Assembly (NCBI GenBank): GCA_019677205.1
Contig: JAAMXY010004250.1
Coordinates: 1 to 44,183, forward strand
Length of the DNA stretch: 44,183 bases
Direction: 5' to 3'
From: Pinguiococcus pyrenoidosus
Taxonomy: Eukaryota; Sar; Pinguiophyceae; Pinguiochrysidales; Pinguiochrysidaceae
Below are positions 31,457 through 41,194 of the stretch, in pieces; the stretch's first letter is position 1; each line of letters starts with the position of its first letter. The translations under genes were made by a program, and so were the position numbers. The notes below the pieces were generated by a model. That model was not told the DNA's origin. It was given only the letters and a program-made list of their open reading frames with translations, and did not search any database.

Positions 31457-32439
31457 TCAGTCTCGACTGACCTGTGTTTGAGTGCTGCGTCTCATCGTCT
31501 GATGCCTACGAATGGTGTCTAGCAGGAGGTTCTTGGCGAACGTCTTCGCGTATGCAATGTTCTTGGCGTCTCTCAGCTGATGCTCCGCCACGGCGCTCAG
31601 CGCGTGCGCAGTCTGGGGCTTGAGGTTGTCCGCCAGGGCGCTCCCGAACACCCACGCAGCTGGCTTCACCAGAGGCTCTCGCAGCGCCCAGTCCAGCTGG
31701 TCTCTGTGGACAAGGCAGCGCAAGCATTCCCTCAGGACCCAGAGCCGTTTGGTGCCTCCCGAGGCGAAGCAGGGACTCGATACCTCAGGAATGCGACGTT
31801 GCCGCGGTCATGCAGCAGCTCGAAGATCAGGTTGCCCAGGCTTTGGTCGACGTCCCTGTGGACGGATCCGACGAGCACCTCGTGCACTCCCCACTTGGCC
31901 AGGTCCTTGGTCGGCTCGACGACGTAGTCCTGCTGCAGCAGCCTAGAACCGCCGAGCCGCCTTAGCTTCCTTCACATGGTGCCGTTGTTGCTCTTGCTGC
32001 AGCATCCCTCCATTTTTGGTTTGCAAGGTCAACTCTCGGGCAGCGCGACGTACGTGTACAGTGGTTCGCGGATGCCTTTCTGGACACTGGGATTCGCCAG
32101 CACGGAGCCCAGAGTTAGCGCGAAGTGCTGCTGGCTCCGTTCGCCCTCCACGAGCAGCAGAAGCGACGTCTTCGCGCGGCGCTCGACCTCCTCCCTGCGT
32201 GCCTCCCGGAGCGTTCGCAGCGCCTGCGCACTGATTCTCCGGTTCAGGTCCACAGCAGCCTTGAGATCTTCGATCCGAACGCCAAAGTCGCGCCCCAAAA
32301 GAGGTGCGTCCCGGCCGCCTCGTCCCGTGGACGCGGCGAGAAGCGCCTGCACATCCGGCAGCTCGTAGGGCTCCTGGCCGTTCTTCGACGCTTCTCTCAG
32401 CGATTCGCGGCGGTGTCGGTCCAGCTTCCCCGGCCACAT
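31457..32439 (-). CDS. Helical protein of unknown function, three exons
   Basis: Exons 32439-32054, 31942-31784 and 31730-31457 splice in phase to 272 residues. The start is the only ATG of the first frame (MWPGKLDRHRRESLREA), which stays open upstream without an ATG. The protein looks all-helical: charged N-terminus, PDVQALLAASTGRG, then IREPLYTLLQQDYVV, WGVHEVLVGSVHRDVDQSL, FELLHDRGNVAFLRECLR and LREPLVKPAAWVFGSAL. The alternation of short amphipathic helices suggests an armadillo/HEAT-like fold, but I recognise no family. A last exon past a possible GTCAGT donor cannot be ruled out. No targeting signal is clear. Confidence 0.6.
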
Positions 32440-33584
32440 CCTGTTCGGCTTCCCAAGCCTGCTACCGACACAGCGGAAAGCGGCGAAAGCGTCATGCAAG
32501 GCTTCCGTGGCGCGATTCGAAACCTGGCAGGGAAGGTTCAGGGTCTGGGCTTTCGGCGGGTCGGCTTCGGATTGGCCGGATTGGCGGGACGGGACGGGAG
32601 GGACGGGATGGCAAGGATGAAAACAAAACCAAGCTTGTGTGTGGTACTCCTCAACTGGCAGCTCTCAGCTGATGGCCTGAACGTGCATCTTCGCATCAGG
32701 TCGGATCTGATCTTCAAATCCTGGATTCGCGCCACGGGCGGAGATGACGTCATGGAGTTACGTGCGGAGCCAAGTGGACGCGAAGGATGCGGGAGGAGGA
32801 GGAGCTTGCTCAATGAGATTCTTTGGCCACGCACTCCCGTGTCCAACGAATCTACAGCAAATCTCCCAACAATTTGAAAATCGATTTTGACGGGTACGTA
32901 GAGCTTCACGATTGGTCCGTCGAGCTTCCCAGCGGTCTGTTATCCGCCGTTCCAACACGGCAAGCTGAGGAAAAACCGACGTCCGGATGGCCACGAACAT
33001 GGCGGTTTCTAAAGTCTTCACGTGTCCACTACCAGGGTGATGGCGCAGTTCAAGTCTTGATCCGTGTGATGATAAATTAATACAGGAAAATTTTTAATAA
33101 GTGTTTTTGAATACTCAAACATTATGATATGAAAATTTGATTTCTATTGACAAAATTACTCATAAGAACAACAACAGGGTGCCCCGAGAATATTCAATCA
33201 CGTCTTCCGCGTTTCACCCTACAACACCTGTTGCCCCTTAATTAAAAGGGTCGCTCAAGTTGCTTCGTTCGCAGTTCTGCTCAAACCTGCCGTCGTGCAG
33301 CGGCGCGCCCTTCTGGACGACGTGCTCAGTTAATCCCGCTTGCTCTCCCACCCAGCTCTGTGCGCTTACGATCGGCACACCCGCTGCACGCTGTGGTCGC
33401 CAGTCGACCGCAAAGCTTGTGCGCGCAGCGCCTCCAGCAAACGCACTTCGTTGCGGAGTTCTGTCAAGTTGCAGAATTTGGTCGCGGGAGGCTCAACGGC
33501 AGATCTCGAGTCCGCAGCAGCGCTTCCTCGCGCCGCACGAACTCTGGGAAGTGGTGACCGGCCTCGCGACGCGGAAACGCCATC
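32440..33584. other. Divergent intergenic region
   Basis: A 1.1-kb head-to-head gap. It holds a GGGACGGGA-type repeat near 32585-32610, an AT-rich island (listed next) and GC-rich flanks with no supported gene. Confidence 0.45.
33068..33180. promoter_or_regulatory. AT-rich island in a head-to-head gap
   Basis: About 110 bases of very AT-rich sequence (GATGATAAATTAATACAGG, AAAATTTTTAATAAGTG, ATGAAAATTTGATTTC) lie in the gap between the genes at 32439 and 33585. It probably has the same role as the other three islands. Confidence 0.5.
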
Positions 33585-34773
33585 ATGAGCGCGGTCACCT
33601 TGACAGGCGCGCGGCCAGTTGAATTGCCAGCGACCCTCCCGCCGCTGGGGATCAGTCCCGTGGATGCGGAGGCGGCGTCGGTGCTGAAAGGCATCATGTG
33701 CCCCCAGAAAGTGAACAGCAACGCGCCGCTGGCGCTCAGTGGTCACGATCTGCTGGACTCGTTGGCAACGGTGGCGCTTCTGGAGCCGCAAAGTCAAACG
33801 CTGCCAAGCACCAAAGGCAGTCTCCAAGTTTTGAATGGCCGCGCCGAGCGAGGAAGACCCAGGTGCGCTGAACAACGATACTTTGGGCGAAGTGGGGGCT
33901 TCGGTCGTAGGAAGAAGCACCCCACTGCCTTTTTGCTTCGGCCCCTTCTTGCTGGGCGTTTTTGCGCTTTCATGCCTTTGGGAGAACGCCAGCCCCCTCA
34001 CTCCTTGTGGGTTGGCTTCGTCAGGTCGTCGTCGGACTCGGACACGCTGCTGCAAAACGCGAGCAAGAACGAGGCGGAACGAGAGCCTGGGACGTCGTCT
34101 CCGGCGTCGGTCACCGACACCTCCGGAACGCCGCTAAGCGCCGTGCTGCCCCACATGATGGCCAAGTACGCCGGGGTGTACAACAAGTATGGCCGCATTG
34201 GCATCTACACGCCTGAGGAGCGCCGCGCGATCCTGCGACGCTTTCACGAGAAGCGTCTCCGGCGCGTCTGGAGCAAGAAGGTAGACGCGTCCGATCGGCG
34301 GCAACGCCGCAGATGCGCTCCTAACTGATGCTCCGAAGATTCGCTACAACTGCCGCAAGACCCTGGCCGACAAGCGCATTCGCGTCAAGGGCCGCTTCGT
34401 GAAGAAAGAGGAGCTTGAGACGATGCTTGCGGAGGAAGGGGACACGTCCTCGGCTTCGAGCGACTCCAGCAGGTACTCCTTCCTCCTTCCTCAGCAGAGA
34501 GTCGCGAGCCAAACCTCTCACACGGGCAATGGCAGTTCGTCGAGGAAACGCGGTCGGAGCGGCGCATCCTCCCAGCCATCAAACCCTCAGCCAAAAATGA
34601 AGAAAGCCGCCTCCGCCGAGAATGCTGCGGCGAGCGAAGAGCGCAATGCCGGCACTTCGTCCCGGCAGAGACGGGGGCTTCGAATAGAAGCATCTTCCAA
34701 AAGCGGCGCACCAGTGGAGGAGGACGACAATCGCCCGCGCACTCGTTTCAGGCGTCATTCCATCGCATTCTAG
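33585..34773 (+). CDS. CCT-motif transcriptional regulator
   Basis: Three exons, 33585-33862, 34025-34280 and 34339-34773, give 322 residues. The CCT domain (~158-202) is complete: ERRAILRRFHEKRLRRVWSK from exon 2, then IRYNCRKTLADKRIRVKGRFVKK from exon 3, joined at a 58-bp intron. CCT domains of CONSTANS-like and TOC1-like proteins carry nuclear import and DNA- or NF-Y-binding surfaces. There is no B-box or receiver domain at the N-terminus. The rest is Ser/Arg/Lys-rich and likely disordered. The first intron is 162 bp, exactly 54 codons with no stop, so retention would keep the frame. A role in light or clock control is plausible but inferred from the domain alone. Confidence 0.85.
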
Positions 34774-35691
34774 CAGACTCCTATCGTCGGCTGCCTCTGT
34801 AGATATGACCCTGCCACAGTCTAGTGTATTGCTGTATATTTGGCCCGTATTGGTATTTGTTGAAGTCGCGTCGTTCCTCTCTTCCCTCTCCGGGCTTGGT
34901 CTTGGGATTGCAGTCGCGAGGCTCGCTCACAGCGTTCCCGCATGTGCCGAGGCTGGCGCTTGAAACATCCATGGAGCCCTGTGAACTAAGGCGACATCTG
35001 CAGAAGGAAGGTGTGGTACGACATCTGCTCAAAGCATCTGCTCCCTGTCACCAAGCCATGCCATGCACCTTGCCGAGTTCCGCGTTTGCCGCTTCAGCAG
35101 CCCTTCTCGCCCGTGTCCACTGGGATGGAACAGGCACCACGTTGGTCAACTTGCGGCACACCGCCTTCCCTGCTCCAAACCCCGAGAGCCTGGAGCAAGG
35201 AGAGCGCGCCATGGTGCAATGAACACCCGCGATGGTGCAACGAGCAGGCGCGGTGGTGACGAGCGAACTCAGACACGCGGCATGGGACTTGTGCTTGGCG
35301 ATGGGACCTTCGCTTCGCGCCGGAACTTCGTCAGAGCCCTGTACTGTAGAGCCCCCGGGAATTCAACCCCTCGACCGTTCTCGCGCCATGCTATGTGTAC
35401 ATAGACGTTCGCCAACAGGCTACGAAGAGGCCTCTCCGCTCGCATAGCACGTTTCCCTGGCGGTCTCTCCGCCGAAGTTGCGCCGCATCGAGTCGATTTT
35501 GCACTACATCAAGGCGAAGGTTGCCTACGGCTTCCCGTCGCAATGGCTTTATCAGCGATTCCGACGAGTCCTCATTCTCCTGGCAGCTGCACGCTGCACC
35601 GCTTGCGCTGGAGACGAGCGCGGAACCAAGGCTTGCCGACGTAGGAACCTCCATACGAACGCGTCCTGGGCGCCCTCTCCCAATTCTCGTT
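34774..35691. other. Intergenic region upstream of the TPR/IQ/LRR gene
   Basis: About 900 bases with no supported gene. A small near-repeat, GCGATGGTGCAACGAGCAGG and relatives, sits at 35211-35265. The frame of the downstream gene stays open back to 35395 but has no ATG there, so an upstream coding exon is possible. Confidence 0.4.
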
Positions 35692-38600
35692 ATGGAGTTC
35701 CCATCAACACCAAGCGAGCGATGGTTGTGGGCCTTCCGAATGGTGGTCCGAAGTCGCTACCTGCAGACGCTGGAACGCTATCCCAAGGATGAGCGGAGCA
35801 ATCGCCGTCTGGGTATTTTGCTCCTGCAGATGGGGCAGTACGCAGAGGCGGTGAAGCATCTGGAGCAGGCGTGCCGTCATGGGAAGGAAGCAACGCACGA
35901 CACCTGGTTTCGCTACGGCTCGAGCCTGGTCGGAGAATGGCGTAGCAGCCGCGACGCTCGACAGCTTCAAAGAGCCGTGAAGGCATACAACGTGGCTTTG
36001 GCCCGTATGGGCATCTCGATGTCTACCATCCACCGCTTCCCGCCAGCTGTGGTGGAGCTGGCGCAGATCTACGAGACCTACGGAGCCTTCGAAGGAGCGC
36101 TGGAGCTTTACTCGAAAGTGCTCGAGGTGTTCCCGCAGTACAGAAGGCTGGAGTATGTCCTGTACCGCGCGGTGATCGCTATGCGCCACCTCGCACAGGT
36201 GCCCGGAGCTCCTCGGCAGAAGCTTCTGCGCCGAGCCATCGGGTTTCTGGAGACGCTGATGGAGCAAGATCATGTCGTGGCGCGCAAGATTCCGCGCTTC
36301 GTCATCCAGGAGCTACCGGGCCGAGAGGCTCTCACACTTCTGTACGCCACAGTCTGCGAGGAGGAAGGATGCCCGGCTTCTCGAAGTAAGGCAGAAGCCG
36401 GGTATGACACGGTCTTCGAGGCGCTTCGGCGAAGACGGCGGACGACGGCGACGACGGCGACGGAATGGCTGCAGAACCCAAAGACGTGGGAGGCACTTAG
36501 CATGGAATGGTCCCAAGCGTACGCTGAGCCGACGGTGGCGCTCCACTTTCTCGAGCGCGCGAAGACCTACGGAGCAACCTCGCGTCAGCTGGAGCGGCCC
36601 ACGCTTCTGGAGATGGCGAGAAGCTGCGCCCGAATCAGCGAAGATGCCAAGGCGGTACAGCTCTTGGAGGAGGCGTTGGAGAGAGACGTTTGCCACGGAG
36701 AGACGCGCCGACTGCTCAAGGCGCTGAGCCCCAGGTACCGCGACTTTTTCAAGAAGCAAGAGAAATGCACGTCGTACATCCAGCGATCCTGGCGGACGCG
36801 GATCTGGACCCGCGCCTATGTCGAGCGACACTACGACGTCGTCGTCCGGGAGCTCGAGGCGGTGCTCGCGCGGGACCACTGGAACCCAGCGGTCCGCGCG
36901 AAGCTGGCGTACTTTGCAAAGGAGACGTGGCGCGCCCAGTTCTTGTGGGAGAACGTCTGCGCAAGGAGACTCCAGAAATTCTTTGCTCTGGGCCGCTCGT
37001 CCTTCGAGCTTCGCGAGCGGCGCTTGTCTGCGCACCGCCAGCAGTGCGACAGAGTCATGCAGCGGCTTCGCTTCTTTCCTTTCGACCCCAGGACGCGGTC
37101 CTTCGCGCTCGAGCTGGCCGAGCATCCCCGAACGCCGCTCGCGTCGCCCCTCAAGCGGCTCCGAAGGCTCTTTCATCGCCAAGAGCAGGCAGCGGAGAAG
37201 ATTCGAGGTTTGCTCTGCATTCACCGCGCGGTGGTCGAGCTGGAACGACTTCGCGAGGAGTGGAGGCGGCATAAGGCAGCGAGAGCCTTTGACTGCGCAA
37301 CGGTGATTCAATGCTGTGTTCGATGTCACTTGTCCTGGAAACGATGTGGCAGGAGGAAGCGACGGCGTGAGGAGATGATCCGCTCCGCGACGAAGCTGCA
37401 GCGGCTTTGGCACAGGACGCGAACAAAGCGTCGATTCCTCACCTACGTAAGGGCGGAGCTGGAAAGTCGTCGGCGAAGCAGGGCGCGACGGAGCATTGCC
37501 AGGAACGTCGAGGCCTTGTGGTTTCTCTGGCATGCGAGGCGGCGCTTTCGTCGGATCATTGCCGGTGTCTTGCACATCCAGTTCCTTTGTCGTCGCTTTC
37601 TGGCGAGAGCACGGAACTCGAAGAGGAGGACCGCAGCAGCCTTGCTACTCCAACGACGCTGGCGTACGAAGGCCGACTACCAGAGGTGGATGATCTTGCT
37701 TCGCCTGCTCAAGAAGCGAAATGCGGCCGAGCAGCATGCGCTCTCCCCTGCCTTGCAAAGCCGCATCCGCTCGCTTATCGACGATCATGGTGGCGACGCA
37801 CGCTGCGTTTACTGCCCTCCGAGTCTCGACAAGCATTCTCCGCAGGACCACCGTCTCAAGACGCAGTCGTGCGTGGCGTACAGAAAAAGGCGAGCCGAGC
37901 AGGATACCTTCGACAGCCACGACGCCTTCCTTCTTTCCGCCGTCCTCTGCGATGCAGCCATCCTCCTGACGACCTTCATTCTCGTCGACGTGGACTTCAT
38001 CGAAGCGAGCGCCGGGGCGCAGCTGGTGTCCGCCCTGGCCCGAAGCGCCAACTTAGAGGTCTTGGTGCTGGCCCGATGCAACTTTCTGCCCGCCACGACC
38101 GGAGTGTTGGCGCGACAGCTTCGTAGCCATGCCTTCAAACTGCGCGAGTTCCACTTCGTACAGAACGTCATGAGTTTCGACGCCAACGCCCCGTCGGCAG
38201 AGGCAGACCCCCCGGACAAGCTAAGTCTCCTCTTCAGCGGCGTCCTGGGAAAGACGCAGTGCTCGAAAGCCAAGTTGCAGCAGACGAGGCTGATTGCCAA
38301 GGCGGACGACCTACTGCAGAACCCGGTGCTCGACTTCTTTGGGCTCGTTGGCGACTACTTTCTGTGCGGGATGGGGTGCCTGACAGTGGTGGATCTCAGC
38401 GAAAACAAGGTGCAGGAGTGTGAGCATCTTGATGAGGTGCTTGGCACTGGCCTCCGGCAAGCTGCGAATCTCCGGGCTCTGAGCCTCCGCGGGAACTTGC
38501 TGACGGACGTTTCCTGTCGAGGCATCGCGGAAGGCCTTGCAAGTGAGAGATGCAATGTAGAGGTGCTGGATCTCAGTGACAACCGAATCACCGACGCCGG

Positions 38601-39546
38601 TGCCCTGGCTCTCATTGATGCCTTGGCTCCACGGAAGTCGCCTTGGCAGCCTATGCTTGGCGACGAAAGCTCGGCGAAAGCGACTCGCATTTCGAGACTG
38701 AAGGTGCTCATCCTGTCGCGAAATCTCATCAAGGATAGTGTCCTTGGTCCGCTCAAGGCTGTTCTGCAAGATCGTCTACGCGCTGCGAATCGCCCAGGGT
38801 TTGGCGACTTCTCCATTCCGTCGGCTTCCGCCAAGAGCCGCTCCCGTTTCGCCATCGGCATGGACAGTCCGTCCAATCGGAGCATCGGCGAGAAGCAGCT
38901 TTGGCCGGAATTGTGGCAACTCCAGAAGACCCTTTTGGACCATACGGCAGCAGGCATTCACTTGAGACACAGCGCCGAGCGACTTCGCAAGCTAGAGGCG
39001 TTGGCGAGGAGCCCCATCACCACACCAGAGAGGTGGAAAGGTGTGCAGGGAATGGAGGCCACGCCGCTCTTCAGTTGGGGTTCCCTCGACGAACGCAAGC
39101 TCTTCCCGGCCATACCCGAGTCCGCGACCGCGGAAGCAGTAGGACAGCAGAATCTGCTTTCACCTCTGCAGGACGGGCGCACCACCGCGGCGAAGGAGAA
39201 GAAGCTTGTGGCGGCAGCAAAGCTTGCTTGTACGATCGGGGTCACGCTTCATCCGGCCGACGCGGGCCTTGGCTACTTACGCGAGGGATACGTCCACGTT
39301 GACCTTCGCGAGAACATGATCAGAGCGCATCCATTTGACGAATGGCTCCAGTACCAAGGTGCGCTGCAGGCCCGTTGCCTTCGGTCTCTGAAGACCGGCA
39401 AGGTGCAAGAGCTACCAAACGCTTGCCCGAGGATAGTCAACGGCAGAGGCAGCAGCAATGCAAAGGGACTTTGCAAAGGTCTTTCCCCCCGGCGTAACGC
39501 ACATGAAGCGTGGCTCACGAATGATCGGTACAGGTTGCAAGACTAG
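35692..39546 (+). CDS. TPR, IQ-motif and leucine-rich-repeat protein
   Basis: One long frame without introns; the first ATG is at 35692 (MEFPSTPSERWLW), giving 1284 residues. Residues ~34-160 hold TPR-like helices (RRLGILLLQMGQYAEAVKHL, then LAQIYETYGAFEGALELYSK). At least four IQ-like motifs follow between ~358 and 665 (SYIQRSWRTRIW, VIQCCVRCHLSWKR, KLQRLWHRTRTKR, HIQFLCRRFLARAR, LLQRRWRTK), rich in Arg. Leucine-rich repeats lie near 895-1020 (LTVVDLSENKV, LRALSLRGNLLTD, VEVLDLSDNRITD, LKVLILSRNLIKD). The combination suggests a calmodulin-binding scaffold, possibly ciliary or cytoskeletal. The C-terminal 200 residues have no recognised domain. Confidence 0.82.
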   Translation: MEFPSTPSERWLWAFRMVVRSRYLQTLERYPKDERSNRRLGILLLQMGQYAEAVKHLEQACRHGKEATHDTWFRYGSSLVGEWRSSRDARQLQRAVKAYNVALARMGISMSTIHRFPPAVVELAQIYETYGAFEGALELYSKVLEVFPQYRRLEYVLYRAVIAMRHLAQVPGAPRQKLLRRAIGFLETLMEQDHVVARKIPRFVIQELPGREALTLLYATVCEEEGCPASRSKAEAGYDTVFEALRRRRRTTATTATEWLQNPKTWEALSMEWSQAYAEPTVALHFLERAKTYGATSRQLERPTLLEMARSCARISEDAKAVQLLEEALERDVCHGETRRLLKALSPRYRDFFKKQEKCTSYIQRSWRTRIWTRAYVERHYDVVVRELEAVLARDHWNPAVRAKLAYFAKETWRAQFLWENVCARRLQKFFALGRSSFELRERRLSAHRQQCDRVMQRLRFFPFDPRTRSFALELAEHPRTPLASPLKRLRRLFHRQEQAAEKIRGLLCIHRAVVELERLREEWRRHKAARAFDCATVIQCCVRCHLSWKRCGRRKRRREEMIRSATKLQRLWHRTRTKRRFLTYVRAELESRRRSRARRSIARNVEALWFLWHARRRFRRIIAGVLHIQFLCRRFLARARNSKRRTAAALLLQRRWRTKADYQRWMILLRLLKKRNAAEQHALSPALQSRIRSLIDDHGGDARCVYCPPSLDKHSPQDHRLKTQSCVAYRKRRAEQDTFDSHDAFLLSAVLCDAAILLTTFILVDVDFIEASAGAQLVSALARSANLEVLVLARCNFLPATTGVLARQLRSHAFKLREFHFVQNVMSFDANAPSAEADPPDKLSLLFSGVLGKTQCSKAKLQQTRLIAKADDLLQNPVLDFFGLVGDYFLCGMGCLTVVDLSENKVQECEHLDEVLGTGLRQAANLRALSLRGNLLTDVSCRGIAEGLASERCNVEVLDLSDNRITDAGALALIDALAPRKSPWQPMLGDESSAKATRISRLKVLILSRNLIKDSVLGPLKAVLQDRLRAANRPGFGDFSIPSASAKSRSRFAIGMDSPSNRSIGEKQLWPELWQLQKTLLDHTAAGIHLRHSAERLRKLEALARSPITTPERWKGVQGMEATPLFSWGSLDERKLFPAIPESATAEAVGQQNLLSPLQDGRTTAAKEKKLVAAAKLACTIGVTLHPADAGLGYLREGYVHVDLRENMIRAHPFDEWLQYQGALQARCLRSLKTGKVQELPNACPRIVNGRGSSNAKGLCKGLSPRRNAHEAWLTNDRYRLQD

Positions 39547-39581
39547 ATCTGCCCTGCCAGGGCACTAAGAAACGCTGTTTA

Positions 39582-40487
39582 TCATCCAAGCCAGTCGCCG
39601 TCGTTGTCACTTTCCATGTCCCCGTCCGAGAAGTCGTTGTCGAGGGACTCATCGAAGCTATCTATCTCATCGGGAATGTCGAAGAGGATCTCGTGCTCTC
39701 CTTCTTCCTCTTCTCCACCTTCAGGTGCACAGCTCTGCTCCTCCTCGTGGCCCTGGTGCTGGCGCGGGCTCACCTGCTCCGGCGACGGCCTCGCAGGCGG
39801 AGCGCTCAGTCTAAGATTCATTACCGGCGGTGGCAACCAGCTCGCTGCCTGCTCTCCAGATTCTTCAGCGGCGTCTGCATCTACTTCAGCCTCCGTTTCT
39901 GGCCCGCCCTCCGGGCCGTCCACTGGATTTGCACCTTCCACCGGTGTCGAATCACCTTCTCCCGTCAAATCTGGTGGGTTTAGCGCCTTGCGCTCAAGCT
40001 GCTCATCTTGCTGCTGCCCCGCCTGCTCTGCGTCCATCGGCAGGTCCCCTTGGATGGCTTGCTCTTGATCCGCATGCTCTCCTGCCGCTGTTCTAATGGG
40101 TTCCGGAGCGTCATGCCCGGCGTCCTTCTTCAGGATCTCTACGCTCTTTGCTTCATCTCCGACGGAGAAGAGCCCCTTCTCCTCCTCTTCTTCGAAGGAA
40201 AATCCCTTCTCTTCCGCCTTGGCCTCTTCTTGCAACACCACCGACTGCAGCTTGCGGAGCAGGCCGAACACCTGCTCCGAAGATACGACGGCCGGGTTAA
40301 AGAGCTCCGCATGGCGCTCGCTGAGCTGCTGCATGATCACTTTCGCGTCATTCCGCAACTCGTCTGCAGACAGAGCCACCTCCAGCAGCTGCTTGGGCTC
40401 CTCGCTCAGGCGGTACTCCAACGCCAGCGTCGGAAGAGGGTGAAACTTCAGGCCAAAGCGAAGCACTTGGTAACTGTCTTGGCTCAT
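39582..40487 (-). CDS. CEP19-like centrosomal/ciliary protein
   Basis: A single exon of 301 residues. The N-terminus (FGLKFHPLPTLALEYRL, then a helical region ending in EQVFGLLRKLQSVV) resembles CEP19, which begins with GIRFQPPAIILIYE and a similar helix. The C-terminus (EILFDIPDEIDSFDES...DGDWLG) matches the acidic FDI/YDI plus Trp tail of that family. The middle ~150 residues are Glu/Gln/Pro-rich and low complexity, longer than in animal CEP19 (about 165 residues). CEP19 works at the mother centriole and in intraflagellar transport start-up through RABL2. The assignment rests on motif order, not on an alignment. Its stop lies only 35 bases from the stop of the convergent TPR/IQ/LRR gene. 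Confidence 0.55.
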   Translation of the reverse strand: MSQDSYQVLRFGLKFHPLPTLALEYRLSEEPKQLLEVALSADELRNDAKVIMQQLSERHAELFNPAVVSSEQVFGLLRKLQSVVLQEEAKAEEKGFSFEEEEEKGLFSVGDEAKSVEILKKDAGHDAPEPIRTAAGEHADQEQAIQGDLPMDAEQAGQQQDEQLERKALNPPDLTGEGDSTPVEGANPVDGPEGGPETEAEVDADAAEESGEQAASWLPPPVMNLRLSAPPARPSPEQVSPRQHQGHEEEQSCAPEGGEEEEGEHEILFDIPDEIDSFDESLDNDFSDGDMESDNDGDWLG

Positions 40488-41194
40488 GATAGCTGCGCCG
40501 CCCTGTAAACGAGCTCAGCTTAACGCCAAAGCGTTTTCTGAAGCTTTGTGAAGGGTCCTAAAGACTCTTCGGCCGGCTGAATGCGGTAACGCGGCGTCTA
40601 AAGCTGAGTTTTGGCGCGAAGTGCTGGAAGATCGGTAATTGAAATTCCGACCGATACCAGACGTTCAGTTTCTCGCTTCTGGCCTCCTTGGATGTTCATT
40701 GACTTCTCTCTCCTCGTTTCATCGGATCCACGGATCTGAGGATCCGATGACCGATTCAATTCAATCGCACCTCTCGGAGGCGAGCGATTGGGCGAGCGAG
40801 GCCACGTTGCCCGCTCCCGTTCTTCATTGGTTCTTCACTTTTCAATAATTGGCCAAGCTTGCCGTTCTGTTCGGAGGGACTTTGCTTATTTGCCTAACCC
40901 ATAGGGGCCACATCCGGAGTCGCGTGTCCGCCTTCACTGCAGTGCAGAACTTTGCCCAAGCGACGCGTTGTTTGCGTCGTCTTGGAGGCGAGAAGGCGCC
41001 ACGGCCGCTCCTCTTCCTTTCTGTCCGGGTCTGCGGGAGCCCAAAGGATGGCTGTACTGGAGGAGGAGAGGGAGGGATAAAGACTTTGGCGCAGAGAGCG
41101 GCGACGGGACCCGCGAGGCGTGCCTCTCCTTTGGGTGGACCACAGGCACTCGCCGAAGCCACCTGCCGCTGCGGCGTCGTAGAGCTCGGGCAGC
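40488..41194. other. Divergent intergenic region
   Basis: A head-to-head gap of 707 bp between the CEP19-like and zinc-finger genes. An 11-bp inverted repeat, CGGATCC...GGATCCG, lies near 40720-40748 (ATCGGATCCACGGATCTGAGGATCCGAT). Short AT patches occur near 40637 and 40840-40855. No gene seen. Confidence 0.45.
40719..40748. repeat. Inverted repeat ATCGGATCC/GGATCCGAT
   Basis: Nine bases, ATCGGATCC, and their exact reverse complement GGATCCGAT are separated by ACGGATCTGA. It could form a hairpin or be a palindromic protein site in the divergent promoter. Confidence 0.6.

Noticed and set aside
942-34338. Introner-type repeated introns
   Set aside because: By eye the short introns share only splice sites, with no common body sequence or terminal inverted repeats.
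36313-37575. 420-codon minus-strand open frame
   Set aside because: Antisense to the TPR/IQ/LRR gene; no recognisable motif.
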